DNA of 64,000 nt, taken from assembly GCF_002632755.1 (NCBI RefSeq), contig NZ_NJAK01000002.1, positions 341,200 to 405,199 of the forward strand, given 5' to 3'. The notes under the pieces were generated by a model. It saw nothing but the letters and a program-made list of their open reading frames with translations, was not told the DNA's origin and did not search any database. Shown piece by piece: positions 38,678-47,322 of the stretch (within the stretch, counting starts at the first letter, position 1; the number at the start of each line of letters is the position of its first letter). A program made the position numbers and the translations under genes. Source of the DNA: Xenorhabdus ishibashii. GTDB taxonomy: Bacteria > Pseudomonadota > Gammaproteobacteria > Enterobacterales > Enterobacteriaceae.

Positions 38678-38968
38678 TCAGAAGGATGCACATCCACCAT
38701 CCAACAAAGCCTGTTCATTACAACGACGACCATTCGCCAGTTGGCAAACAGGCACTTGATGCCCATTCAATTGCTTGGTTAGTGCCAGAATTCCTCCTGC
38801 ATCAGAACAACTTTCACTGGCATCTTTACTCAGATAAATACCCAGATCTGAATATTGATAATGTTTGTAACGGCTTGATGAAGTTTCGGCTTGATGACCA
38901 CTGCAACCCGCCAATAGCGTTGCCACCAGCAATAATTTGACAAGGGTAATTCCCCGCTTTAACAACAT
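38678..38968 (-). CDS. Small DUF333-type lipoprotein
   Basis: A 96-residue predicted lipoprotein. The signal peptide ends in a lipobox LLAGC (lipidated Cys22). The mature part has the cysteine-rich pattern CSDAGGILALTKQLNGHQ, PVCQLANGRRCNEQALL typical of the DUF333 family of enterobacterial lipoproteins. Molecular function is unknown. A GGAGA ribosome site precedes the ATG. It faces the siderophore operon and shares a terminator hairpin with it. Confidence 0.75.
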   Translation of the reverse strand: MLLKRGITLVKLLLVATLLAGCSGHQAETSSSRYKHYQYSDLGIYLSKDASESCSDAGGILALTKQLNGHQVPVCQLANGRRCNEQALLDGGCASF

Positions 38969-39012
38969 ATTTTCTCCAGTTTAATTATCGGATTAATATA
39001 TTTGGGTATAGA

Positions 39013-39345
39013 TCAATGCCCTGCACTTTTAGAAAGCAAATTTATCACTAAAACACCAGCGATAATAAGAAAAATACCGATAATTGCCGGTAAATCCAAT
39101 TTTTGCTGGTATAAAAAGATACCTGCAATAGAGACTAACACTATGCCAAGACAAGACCAAACCGCATAAGCAACCCCCAAGGGCATGACTTTTACCACTT
39201 GTGATAACTCCCAAAACGATAAGCAATATCCCATTACCACAACAACAGACGGCACTAAACGAGTAAATCCATCAGCAGTTTTTAACATTGTTGTCGCTAC
39301 CACTTCAGACAAAATCGCGATAAACAAATAGCCCCATACATTCAT
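39013..39345 (-). CDS. Small multidrug resistance efflux protein (EmrE-like)
   Basis: A 110-residue, four-helix SMR transporter, the exact length of EmrE. The essential membrane glutamate is present (Glu14 in ILSEVVATT), as are GFTRLVPSVV, GVAYAVWSCLGIVL and the end LDLPAIIGIFLIIAGVLVINLLSKS. The frame opens 39 codons earlier, but the internal ATG at 39345 follows a GGTGAG site and starts at the first helix as in the family. Members exchange protons for quaternary cations, some for polyamines. It stands alone; a tandem 14-bp repeat lies upstream. Confidence 0.88.
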   Translation of the reverse strand: MNVWGYLFIAILSEVVATTMLKTADGFTRLVPSVVVVMGYCLSFWELSQVVKVMPLGVAYAVWSCLGIVLVSIAGIFLYQQKLDLPAIIGIFLIIAGVLVINLLSKSAGH

Positions 39346-39419
39346 ATTGCTCACCAAGCCAAAGTTATAAAATAGACCAAATCCAAAAAAACTGCTTAAT
39401 CTACCATAACTTAAAATGC

Positions 39420-39447
39420 AATACCTTAAATACAATACCTTAAATAC
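39420..39447. repeat. Two tandem copies of a 14-bp unit
   Basis: AATACCTTAAATAC occurs twice without a gap, in the region upstream of the SMR gene and 34 bases before the IS630 end. Probably a slippage duplication; no function is suggested. Confidence 0.7.
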
Positions 39448-39480
39448 AATAGCATCACGCAACCATCCCTAAGACTCATA

Positions 39481-40390
39481 TAGCAGAATCATCATAACCT
39501 GACATATTCAATATGCTCCGTAAACAACTCATCAACCGAACATCTTTTTTGCCTCCTGATCGCTTTTGCTCCGCCCCATTTGTGTTCTATTGGGTTCAAA
39601 TCCGGACTATAAGCGGGAAGCCATTCCAGTTGACATCTGCTGTCTGCTATCGCTTGTGCCGTGTCATTCCGTTTATGGAAAGGCGCATTGTCCATCACTA
39701 TCACGGTGCCGTGTGGAAGCTTTGGCAGCAAATCTTGTGTCATCCACGCATAAAAAACATCGGCATTAATATTCTCGGTAAACAAGCTTAAGGTGACGAA
39801 GGTATTTTCGAGAATGGCACCAATGACGTTGATACGGCCTTTTGCGTGCCAGTCATGCGAACCAAAACAGCGTAACCCTTTTTCCGAATAGCCATGTTGA
39901 CGTGGCATCGACTGAGCAAAACCACTTTCATCCAAATACACAATCGGCCTGCCAGCCCGCTCATAGTCGCTGATGCGCTCGATAAATACCTGACGAGCCT
40001 GAAGATCAGCGCGAGGGTGTTTTAACGTTTTTTTTATGGGTGATCCGAAGCCGTTTCAAGGCATAATGAATAGCCGATTGTGAGACACCTAAACGTTTTG
40101 CTCTTTCCCATTGATAGTCATCGGGAAAGTGTTGGACATCCGCCATGAGCACTGCATCAGGGATTTTCGTGGCAGGTTTATTGCGGGTCATGCAAGGTTC
40201 TATCTGATTGCACCACCGGAACAAGGTGCGCATGGAGACTTCAAAATGGGCACTCGTTTGTTCAAAAGTCAACGAATGCTTGTCTTTGTATGCCAATACT
40301 CTCTTTCGAAAATCTAAGCTGTAGCCCATCTCATTTTATGCCTTGTCATCTTAGGTTTAGATATTATGTCATATTGATATGATTTAGCTA
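39481..40390 (-). mobile_element. IS630-family insertion sequence (about 910 bp)
   Basis: Both ends read TAGC inward and form an imperfect terminal inverted repeat (about 19 of 26 positions match, including AATCAT and TGACATA). Each end is flanked by TA (39479-39480 and 40391-40392), the target duplicated by IS630/Tc1-mariner elements. The interior holds one leftward transposase gene, interrupted by a frameshift. It sits at the boundary between the siderophore/efflux region and the AT-rich PVC region. Confidence 0.8.
39492..40329 (-). pseudogene. IS630 transposase, frame broken at an A8 run
   Basis: The N-terminal part (40329 to 40006) reads MGYSLDFRKRVLAYKDKH and a helix-turn-helix DNA-binding region up to RITHKK, then runs into a stop. 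The C-terminal part (open through 39492) keeps the full catalytic triad: YLDESGF, IVMDNAPFHKR and DLNPIEHKWG. The two parts join at a run of eight T on the + strand (40028-40035). Removing one base would give the continuous sequence THKKTLKHPRADLQARQ. The C-terminal ORF's own first start is a GTG at 39941. Either the copy is inactive, or transcriptional slippage on the A8 run restores some full-length transposase. Confidence 0.8.
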
Positions 40391-40392
40391 TA

Positions 40393-40972
40393 GCCATTGG
40401 TAAAGGTTTCCAACAAATTCCTTACTATCACTGCGCGTTATTCCTCTAATAGGGCAATTTCTTCGTTCGACAATTACATTCAGGATGCTATATCAAAATA
40501 TGGCCTCATGTTTTCAATAAAATTGAAATTAATTATAAATCAATTACAACCAAATAATTCATTTTTATTTACTATCAATTTATAAGTATTTCTAATTAGC
40601 CAGCACCCATGATATTAACTTAGAATGAAAAAAATAAAAAATTTAGCGTTATCAGTAATATTTTCATATATAAACAATTAATATTTTAAATTTGTTATCT
40701 TGCATAACGAATTTTTCATTTCTTCACCAAATTAAGATAATAATAGCTTTTATGGAAAGTTATTGCGGTAGCCATTCCTAAAATGCAATTTTTGAAATTA
40801 TAAAGCAAACTATCTATAGCCAGATAAATTAACGTACGTACGTATAAACGTTTCCGCGTCCACTCGCATAAAATGTATTTCACACATGGAAGGGTACATG
40901 AAAATACGATTACAATTCAATGCATAACCGTAAAACGATCACGATTTTATTACAACATTAAAAGGGAAAATA
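40393..40972 (+). promoter_or_regulatory. PVC operon leader region
   Basis: About 580 AT-rich bases between the IS630 end and pvc1, with no credible full gene. It holds an ops-like element (40764-40775), a self-complementary ACGTACGTACGT (40832-40843) and a nine-codon reading frame with a strong ribosome site (40898-40927). One possible -35/-10 pair (TTGAAA at 40792, TATAGC at 40815, 17-base spacer) lies downstream of the ops-like element, so an RfaH-responsive promoter would have to be further upstream. I could not place it. Confidence 0.55.
40764..40775 (+). promoter_or_regulatory. ops/JUMPstart-like element (RfaH recruitment site)
   Basis: TGCGGTAGCCAT contains the ops core GCGGTAGC (consensus GGCGGTAGCGTG). 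The self-pairing GC-GGTA-GC of the non-template hairpin recognised by RfaH is intact; the first and last three bases differ. It lies about 200 bases before pvc1, the expected place for an antitermination signal on a very long operon. The related antifeeding prophage of Serratia is activated by the RfaH-like protein AnfA1, which makes the site plausible. Confidence 0.55.
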
Positions 40973-41422
40973 ATGACCACATCTACAGAACAAATCGCCA
41001 ATCAATATCCATTACCTAATTATCGTTTTTTAGTTTCATTTGGTAGTGAGAAAATTGCTTTTAATAATATTTCTGGTCTGGAAATTAACCATGATGTTAT
41101 AGAGTATAAAGATGGAATTGGGAATTACTTTAAAATGCCTGGTCAACGCCATGCCGTTAACATTACTCTACGAAAAGGTATATTTCCTAAAGATACTCAT
41201 CTTTTTACTTGGATGAGTTCCATTCAACTTAATCAAGTGGAGAAAAAAGATATTTTAATTAGTCTAACTGACGATACAGGACAAAAAATTTTAATGAGCT
41301 GGAGCGTCACAAATGCATTTCCAACTAAACTAACCATTCCTTCTTTTGATGCTACCAGTAACGAAATTGCTGTTGAAGAAATATCATTAACCGCAGATAT
41401 GATAAAAGCCCACGCGCCATAA
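40973..41422 (+). CDS. pvc1: PVC inner tube protein Pvc1 (gp19-like)
   Basis: A 149-residue phage T4 gp19-type tail-tube protein, the first gene of the cassette. It has the tube fold pattern (NYRFLVSFGSEKIAFNNISGLE, then NITLRKGIF and ILMSWSVTNAFPTKL). Stacked hexamers form the hollow inner tube that carries cargo in the contractile particle. An AAGGGA ribosome site precedes the ATG. The second tube gene, pvc5, is three genes downstream. Confidence 0.9.
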   Translation: MTTSTEQIANQYPLPNYRFLVSFGSEKIAFNNISGLEINHDVIEYKDGIGNYFKMPGQRHAVNITLRKGIFPKDTHLFTWMSSIQLNQVEKKDILISLTDDTGQKILMSWSVTNAFPTKLTIPSFDATSNEIAVEEISLTADMIKAHAP

Positions 41423-41559
41423 AGCAGAAAAATAATGACCACATAGTTATTTCATTGATTATCAATAGTTTTATTTACTATAAAACGATAACTATTTTTA
41501 CATTTATTAACTATATAAAAACCATTTATTTAGGGCTTTATACTATAATAGGAGATTAT

Positions 41560-42636
41560 ATGCTAACAAATACATATCCAGGCGTTCAGATCAAAGAGGT
41601 TAATGAAACGTCTCTCTCTGTACGGACAAGTGCAACAGCAGTGCCTGTTTTTGCTGTTAATGATAAGAATACATATCTTACAGAAAAGTACCATCGCATT
41701 AATAATTGGTTAGAATATTTAGCCTTAAAAGGACAAAATGGTTTATTTGATCCTAGCGACCCCCTTGATATCTCACTACGGGCTTATTTTATTAACGGTG
41801 GCGGATATGCCTACCTCATAAAAACATTAGATTTAGTAACACAAGTTCCAAAACTTGATGATGTTACATTGTTAGTGGCCGCAGGAGAAGATATTGCAAA
41901 TGCTGCCGGAAGCCTTTGTATAGAGGGTAAAGGATTATTTGCCATTCATGATGGTCCCAAAAAAGAGATTACTAATACAGACAAACTGGCTGATATATTA
42001 AAGCCATATGCACAATCTCAGTATGCCGCAGTCTATTATCCCTGGTTAACGGCTAAATGGGGAAAAAATAAATCTACCATTAATATTCCTCCCAGTGCAG
42101 TTATGGCTGGTGTTTATGCGAGTGTTGATAACAGCCGAGGTGTTTGGAAAGCACCTGCCAATGTGGCTATTCAGGGCGGATTACAACCCCAATATTCAGT
42201 AACTGATGACCTACAGGGAATATATAACCAGGGTAAAGCGCTGAACATGATCCGTACCTTTACTAACAATGGCACTTTAGTTTGGGGAGCCCGTACATTA
42301 GATGATACGGATAACTGGCGCTATATCTCAGTTCGTCGCCTGTTTAATAGTGTTGAACGGGATATCCAAAATGCTATGAAAGCCGCAGTATTTGAAACCA
42401 ACAGCCAGCCAACCTGGGAGCAAGTGCGTAGTAGCATTGACAATTATCTGCACAACCTATGGCAGCAAGGTGCTTTAGTTGGGACTAAACCCAAGGAAGC
42501 CTACTTTGTTCAGATTGGCCAGGGTATCACTATGTCTGATGACGATATCAAACAAGGCAAAATGATCGCTAAGATTGGTCTGGCTGCGGTACGCCCTGCC
42601 GAGTTTATTATCTTGCAATTTACACAAGATATTTAG
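41560..42636 (+). CDS. pvc2: PVC contractile sheath protein Pvc2
   Basis: A 358-residue tail sheath protein. It starts YPGVQIKEVNETS and ends with the conserved sheath C-terminal domain (TWEQVRSSIDNYLHNLWQQG, AYFVQIGQG, KMIAKIGLAAVRPAEFI) that donates the interlocking strands between subunits. The frame opens 35 codons earlier, but the stretch before 41560 is compositionally unlike protein and AGGAG directly precedes this ATG. Length fits the major sheath subunit of PVCs. There is a 137-base gap after pvc1, the longest among the structural genes. Confidence 0.9.
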   Translation: MLTNTYPGVQIKEVNETSLSVRTSATAVPVFAVNDKNTYLTEKYHRINNWLEYLALKGQNGLFDPSDPLDISLRAYFINGGGYAYLIKTLDLVTQVPKLDDVTLLVAAGEDIANAAGSLCIEGKGLFAIHDGPKKEITNTDKLADILKPYAQSQYAAVYYPWLTAKWGKNKSTINIPPSAVMAGVYASVDNSRGVWKAPANVAIQGGLQPQYSVTDDLQGIYNQGKALNMIRTFTNNGTLVWGARTLDDTDNWRYISVRRLFNSVERDIQNAMKAAVFETNSQPTWEQVRSSIDNYLHNLWQQGALVGTKPKEAYFVQIGQGITMSDDDIKQGKMIAKIGLAAVRPAEFIILQFTQDI

Positions 42637-42666
42637 TACTGCACTTTATTCATGGAGGAAACGAGC

Positions 42667-43902
42667 ATGGAGACAATACAGCCAGGCATCAAAATAACAG
42701 AAAATGTGGTTTCACAGAGATCAAATGATGTATTCATGGGTATACCAATTTTTATTGGTTATACCCAACCACCAGCTAGTGGAAATATTCACGATAACAT
42801 CATTATTAAGCTAAATGACCTGACTGATTTTACCCAGTCATTTAAACCAGAAGGATTGATGTATTATTCTATACGCCATTTCTTCGACAATGGAGGACAA
42901 CAAGCTTATATGTTGTCATTGGGAAATGAAAAAACACAAAAAGATCTTCAATTAATTATCACCGAACTGCAACAAAATTGGCTTAAACAAGCTATTGCGG
43001 CAGAAAATCAAATCACACTGCTTATCGTGCCTGATACAGCTCAATTTAGTCAGTGCAGTTGCGCCAATATAAACGCAAGTGCCTGGTTACAACTTTGGAC
43101 GGCAGTATTGAATCTCTGCAAGATTCGTCATGGCATCATGGGATTACTGGATGCACCGGATAACCCAAGACTAGCTGCTAATTGTTTTAAGCAATTAGGA
43201 GAAATTCCCCCAAATGATCGGCAATGGGGTGCTGTATATTGGCCGAGCTTGAATACTGTTTATTATGAAAACGATAGCACTGATAAAACTGTTGTCATTT
43301 CCCCCACAGCCGCGGTCGCTGCTATTATTCAACGTTATGACCGAGAAAAAGGTGCATGGGTAGCGCCAGCAAACGTCCAATTAGCCAAAGTCATTAATCC
43401 GACATGTTCTTATGCTGAAGCACAACAATGGATTGATATAAATGAAGAGCCATTAAATCTGATTCGTAGTTTTCCTGGCAAAGGCATTCGTATTTGGGGA
43501 TGTCGCACACTGTACAGCCAACCAGATTTTAATCAACCCGATTTTCTCTTGCGCTATATCCAGACCAGACGTCAAATTTCCTATATCGAAACTTATATCA
43601 CTAAACTAGGACAAGCCTTTGTATTTGAACCTAATAACGCGATCACTTGGATGAAATTTAAAGGTCAGACTCACAACTGGTTACGTCAATTATGGTTAAA
43701 AGGAGGGTTACGGGGAACCCAGCAAGAACACGCATTTGAAGTTTTACTGGGAATTGACGAATCAATGACTGAAGCTGATCTAAGAGATGGAAAAATGATA
43801 ATGAAAATCAAGTTAGCGCTGTTAACGCCAGCAGAATTTATTGAACTGAATCTAACATTTGATTCCGAACAGTACAAAGCCATTAAACAGGGGGAAACAT
43901 GA
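42667..43902 (+). CDS. PVC sheath protein (Pvc3/Pvc4-like)
   Basis: A 411-residue second sheath paralog, with IQPGIKITENVVSQ at the start and the same sheath C-terminal domain (TWMKFKGQTHNWLRQLWLKGG, AFEVLLGIDESMTE, KMIMKIKLALLTPAEFIEL). It has about 50 extra residues after the first 150 relative to the other sheath. Start 42667 follows GGAGGAA at good spacing; the ATG at 42652 overlaps that site. The standard cassette has three sheath genes (pvc2-4) before the second tube gene; this one has two, so the numbering here is uncertain. It overlaps the next gene by four bases. Confidence 0.88.
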   Translation: METIQPGIKITENVVSQRSNDVFMGIPIFIGYTQPPASGNIHDNIIIKLNDLTDFTQSFKPEGLMYYSIRHFFDNGGQQAYMLSLGNEKTQKDLQLIITELQQNWLKQAIAAENQITLLIVPDTAQFSQCSCANINASAWLQLWTAVLNLCKIRHGIMGLLDAPDNPRLAANCFKQLGEIPPNDRQWGAVYWPSLNTVYYENDSTDKTVVISPTAAVAAIIQRYDREKGAWVAPANVQLAKVINPTCSYAEAQQWIDINEEPLNLIRSFPGKGIRIWGCRTLYSQPDFNQPDFLLRYIQTRRQISYIETYITKLGQAFVFEPNNAITWMKFKGQTHNWLRQLWLKGGLRGTQQEHAFEVLLGIDESMTEADLRDGKMIMKIKLALLTPAEFIELNLTFDSEQYKAIKQGET

Positions 43903-44357
43903 TGAATCCACTCACCCCTTCAGTGTCACATCGTTTTATTGCCAGTTTTCTCTTTAATAATATCCCCAGCCCTTTCGATATTGCTTTCCAACGTATCTCC
44001 GGCCTCAGTCGCGAATTGAAAACAACACAACACAGTCAAGGGGGAGAAAATATCAGAAATACCTGGTTGGCCGAAAAAATTCAGCATAAAAATGTCGTGT
44101 TGGAGCGTGGGGTGATGATCATCACCCCCCTGACATTAGTATTTGAGCATGTTCTAAGCGAAGGTAAGGCAATTTATGCCGATGTGGTCATCATGCTTCT
44201 GAATGAACACTCAATTCCTGTGACAAGCTGGACATTAAGTAATGCGCTGCCTATACGTTGGTCCACTGGTGATCTTGATGCCAACAACAATTCCATTTTG
44301 ATCAATTCATTGGAATTAAGTTATCAGGATATGATCTGGTTAGGAGTAAAAATATGA
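43899..44357 (+). CDS. pvc5: PVC second tube protein Pvc5 (gp19-like)
   Basis: A 152-residue gp19-type protein ([48 protein letters not shown]). In the PVC structure it forms the tube start layer at the baseplate. Two adjacent ATG codons (43899 and 43902) follow GGGGGAAAC, and either could be used. It overlaps pvc6 by four bases. Confidence 0.88.
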   Translation: MMNPLTPSVSHRFIASFLFNNIPSPFDIAFQRISGLSRELKTTQHSQGGENIRNTWLAEKIQHKNVVLERGVMIITPLTLVFEHVLSEGKAIYADVVIMLLNEHSIPVTSWTLSNALPIRWSTGDLDANNNSILINSLELSYQDMIWLGVKI

Positions 44358-44536
44358 CTATTGAAATTAAAGAATTGATTATCCAGGCCAAGGTGATCGA
44401 GCCTTCAAGTAAAGAGTTATCTTCACAAACCTTGTCCCAAAGGACATTAGCTCAAGAAAAGCTAGATAATGCTCGCTTAATTGAAGTCATAAAACAAGAG
44501 GTATTAGAAGCTTTACGTGAATCTGGGAGAATATGA
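44354..44536 (+). CDS. pvc6: Small PVC protein Pvc6 (DUF5908-type)
   Basis: A 60-residue helical protein beginning [14 protein letters not shown], the pattern of the short DUF5908 proteins found at this point in contractile injection clusters. Its charged C-terminal helix ([18 protein letters not shown]) matches the family. Role in the particle is not well known. It overlaps genes on both sides by a few bases, so it is translationally coupled. Confidence 0.8.
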   Translation: MTIEIKELIIQAKVIEPSSKELSSQTLSQRTLAQEKLDNARLIEVIKQEVLEALRESGRI

Positions 44537-45219
44537 TGAGCTTTCTCGAACGTAACTTATCTAAACTCACGCTTACCGCCTTTAAAGACCGAGAAGGTAA
44601 AGCCTCAGCAGGTAGTTTACAAGCTATGTACAACCCTGATTCTATCCATCTTGATTACATGAACCATTATCAGAAAGATGAAAGTGTTAACAATACCAAC
44701 CAGAGCAATCGTTATGTGTTATCTAAACCAACGGGTCTGTCACTGGAGTTGCTATTTGATGCCACAATGCCCGGCAATAATACTCCTGTAGAAACACAAC
44801 TGGAAACACTAAAGTCGCTATGTGCCATTGATGCCACCACCAAAGTCCCCCATTTTTTGAAAGTCAAATGGGGGAAAATGCGCTGGGAAAACAAAGGCTA
44901 TTTTGCTGGTCGAGCTAACGGTCTTACCGTCAGATACATACTGTTTGATCGAGATGCAACCCCCTTGCGAGCCAATGCGACCTTATCCCTGGTTGCAGAC
45001 GAAAGTTTTGTCATTCAAGCCGCTGAACAACAATTAAAGTCACCTCCTACTACTACAGTCACTGCCATTGATAAACTTTCTTTACCGCTGATAGCAGCAG
45101 GAGCCAGCACTTCCCTGGCGGGGAGTATTGATTATCTCACACTCGCATGGCAAAACGCTCTGGATAATCTTGATGATTTTACCCCAGGGAAAATATTTCA
45201 GGCTAAGGATAAAACATGA
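44536..45219 (+). CDS. pvc7: PVC baseplate/tube adaptor Pvc7
   Basis: A 227-residue protein that starts SFLERNLSKLTLTAF and has the conserved MYNPDSIHLDYMNHYQKDES and TATMPGN-type segments of the CIS tube/LysM-containing adaptor family (gp53-like). It lies between tube and spike genes, as expected for a hub adaptor at the baseplate. Two ATGs (44533, 44536) follow GGGAGA. I favour 44536 because the first leaves only two bases of spacing. It overlaps the spike gene by four bases. Confidence 0.85.
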   Translation: MSFLERNLSKLTLTAFKDREGKASAGSLQAMYNPDSIHLDYMNHYQKDESVNNTNQSNRYVLSKPTGLSLELLFDATMPGNNTPVETQLETLKSLCAIDATTKVPHFLKVKWGKMRWENKGYFAGRANGLTVRYILFDRDATPLRANATLSLVADESFVIQAAEQQLKSPPTTTVTAIDKLSLPLIAAGASTSLAGSIDYLTLAWQNALDNLDDFTPGKIFQAKDKT

Positions 45220-46859
45220 AGTTATCCTCATTACCAGCAATCGAGATCATGGTAGATGGTGCCCCGCTCAGTCAATTTTCCGTCATCAGTATCACTATCA
45301 ACCAACATATCAATGATATTCCCTCAGCAAATATTATCTTAGGGCTTACTGGCGATATCATTCATATCTTTGATCACAAAACACAAGAAGAGCTGACAAA
45401 TTGCCGCCCAAACAGTGAATTTGTTGCACAGATTGAAAAGGAAATTGTATTTAAGGGTATTATTGTTCGACAACAGCTTGAACTCAAAGGTCAAGATAGT
45501 CTGGTAATACTAACCGCCAAACATCCATTACAAAAATTGACTCATGGCCTCAATTCACAGCTATTCAGTCAACAAAGTGATGAAGAAATTATCAGGAAAT
45601 TATTTAATCAAGCAGGTATCCCAGTAACCATCAAGCAAAACGCCCAACTTCGGACTGTTCATGAACAAATGGCACAATTTCGCTGCAATAACTGGGTCTT
45701 TTTGAGAAAACGATTAAATGCAACAAATACCTGGATGCTTCCTGGTACAGAGACAGTGACATTGGTGACACCTGAATCGCTCAATCAATCAACAGTACAT
45801 ACTCTCAGCCAACAGAGCAGTAGCCAAGACATTAATATACAAGAAGATAATCATCAGGAAATTGTGCTCTTTGAGGCCAGCCTTCAATGGGATAATCAAT
45901 ATAATCCTGAAACAGTGAATATAACATCATGGGATATTGTTGAGCAGGAGTTGTCCCAGGCCATTCAGGTGAGCAAGAGCGAACTGGGTAGTGGGCAACT
46001 TGCCTCCGATAACGTATCTTCCTTAACTAATCAGGGATCACAATGGATTTTCAGTTATTCATTGGATAATGAACAAACTCTAAATCTTGCGCAAGGTATT
46101 CTGAATAATCAACGAATTCATAATGTCTCCGGCCGTTTTTACGTGGCAGGCGATAATCGCTATCAAGCAGGGGATATACTGGAATTAACTGGCTTCGGTC
46201 AGGCCATGGATGGTCGGACAATAATCACTGGCGTCAACCAAAGCATTAATCAACAGCAGGGTTGGCGTACCCAATTGACTTTAGGTATGCAGCCAGAGGC
46301 AAGACAACCTGCATCTCAAGTAAAAGAATTGCATATCGGGATTGTGGAAAAATTCCAAGAAGATAGCCAATCTCTGGATCGAATACCAATCAAAATCCCT
46401 GCTTTTGGCTCAGGTAGTGACACACTGTTTGCTCGCTTAAGTAAACCCTATGCCAGCAATGAAAGCGGATTTTGTTTCTACCCTGAGCCGGGGGATGAAG
46501 TGATTATCGGTTTCTTTGAATGTAATCCTGATTTCCCCGTTATATTAGGTTCGATGCACAACCCTAAAAATAAAACTCCGTTAGCGCCTAGCGAAGAAAA
46601 TTCGATGAAAACACTAGTTATCAGGCAGGCGGAAAATCAACAGTCACTTATTTTCAACAATAAAGAAAAAATAATCTCTATTAATAGTGGAGAACATAAA
46701 TTATCTTTACAACAGGATAAAGATATTACGTTTGATTCAGTTAAAAATCTTATTATGACAGCCACTGAGGAAATTAAATTACAAGCTGAAGAATCCTTAT
46801 CTGCCAGTGGACAATCTGGAGTTGATATTAAGGGAGCCAACATTAACTTAACGCAATAA
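45216..46859 (+). CDS. pvc8: PVC central spike protein Pvc8 (VgrG-like)
   Basis: A 547-residue spike combining gp27-like and gp5-like parts. The N-terminal gp27-type half is followed by an OB-fold with the motif GFCFYPEPGDEVIIGFFECNPDFPVILGSMHNP cut in two around residue 430. The C terminus (about 460-547) is a repetitive beta stretch ending VDIKGANINLTQ, the triple-stranded helix of the needle. A PAAR tip protein encoded two genes on would cap it. No enzymatic C-terminal extension is present. Confidence 0.9.
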   Translation: MKLSSLPAIEIMVDGAPLSQFSVISITINQHINDIPSANIILGLTGDIIHIFDHKTQEELTNCRPNSEFVAQIEKEIVFKGIIVRQQLELKGQDSLVILTAKHPLQKLTHGLNSQLFSQQSDEEIIRKLFNQAGIPVTIKQNAQLRTVHEQMAQFRCNNWVFLRKRLNATNTWMLPGTETVTLVTPESLNQSTVHTLSQQSSSQDINIQEDNHQEIVLFEASLQWDNQYNPETVNITSWDIVEQELSQAIQVSKSELGSGQLASDNVSSLTNQGSQWIFSYSLDNEQTLNLAQGILNNQRIHNVSGRFYVAGDNRYQAGDILELTGFGQAMDGRTIITGVNQSINQQQGWRTQLTLGMQPEARQPASQVKELHIGIVEKFQEDSQSLDRIPIKIPAFGSGSDTLFARLSKPYASNESGFCFYPEPGDEVIIGFFECNPDFPVILGSMHNPKNKTPLAPSEENSMKTLVIRQAENQQSLIFNNKEKIISINSGEHKLSLQQDKDITFDSVKNLIMTATEEIKLQAEESLSASGQSGVDIKGANINLTQ

Positions 46860-46884
46860 TTTATTTAAGCCTAAGGTAACTAAG

Positions 46885-47322
46885 ATGGCGAAAAAAATAC
46901 TAGCTGAACTTTATGGTCGTGGTTGGGCATTCCCTCCCCAATTTTTTATCAATGAAGACCAAAAAATATCTGGTGTAACCCTGACCGAAGGAGAAATAAA
47001 TGTCCGCCAAAGTATGAGTATTCTTTTTTTGACTGAACCTGGTGAACGCATTATGCGTGAAGAGTATGGTTGTGGTCTGTCTGATTATCTTTTTGCTAAT
47101 ATCAGTGATGAATTAATGGCAGATATTCAAACCCGTATTGAAGAGTGTGTATTGCGTTATGAACCTCGTGCCAACATTACAGATATTCAGATCAGCCAAA
47201 GAACAGATTTTCTTAATACCCTTCATATTCAAGTCATTTATACCTTAAGAGGTAGTGATATCAACCAACAACTTGAAAGTATCCTTACAATTAATGAAGG
47301 ACAGTTACAGGTGATTCTATGA
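46885..47322 (+). CDS. pvc9: PVC baseplate protein Pvc9 (gp25-like)
   Basis: A 145-residue gp25/GPW-type wedge protein: VRQSMSILFLTEPGERIMR, EEYGCGLSDYLFANIS and IEECVLRYEPRANITDIQI carry the EPR-type core of the family. In phages and CIS it links baseplate to sheath and starts sheath polymerisation. It overlaps the PAAR gene by four bases (ATGA). Confidence 0.9.
   Translation: MAKKILAELYGRGWAFPPQFFINEDQKISGVTLTEGEINVRQSMSILFLTEPGERIMREEYGCGLSDYLFANISDELMADIQTRIEECVLRYEPRANITDIQISQRTDFLNTLHIQVIYTLRGSDINQQLESILTINEGQLQVIL

Noticed and set aside
40020..40040. Programmed -1 ribosomal frameshift in the IS630 transposase
   Set aside because: A -1 shift at the A8 run reaches CGT TAA and stops. 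Only loss of one base (or a +1 shift) restores the catalytic frame.
40625..40681. Short frame MKKIKNLALSV resembling a signal peptide
   Set aside because: Only 18 codons, poor ribosome site, ends at once in AT-rich DNA; probably chance.
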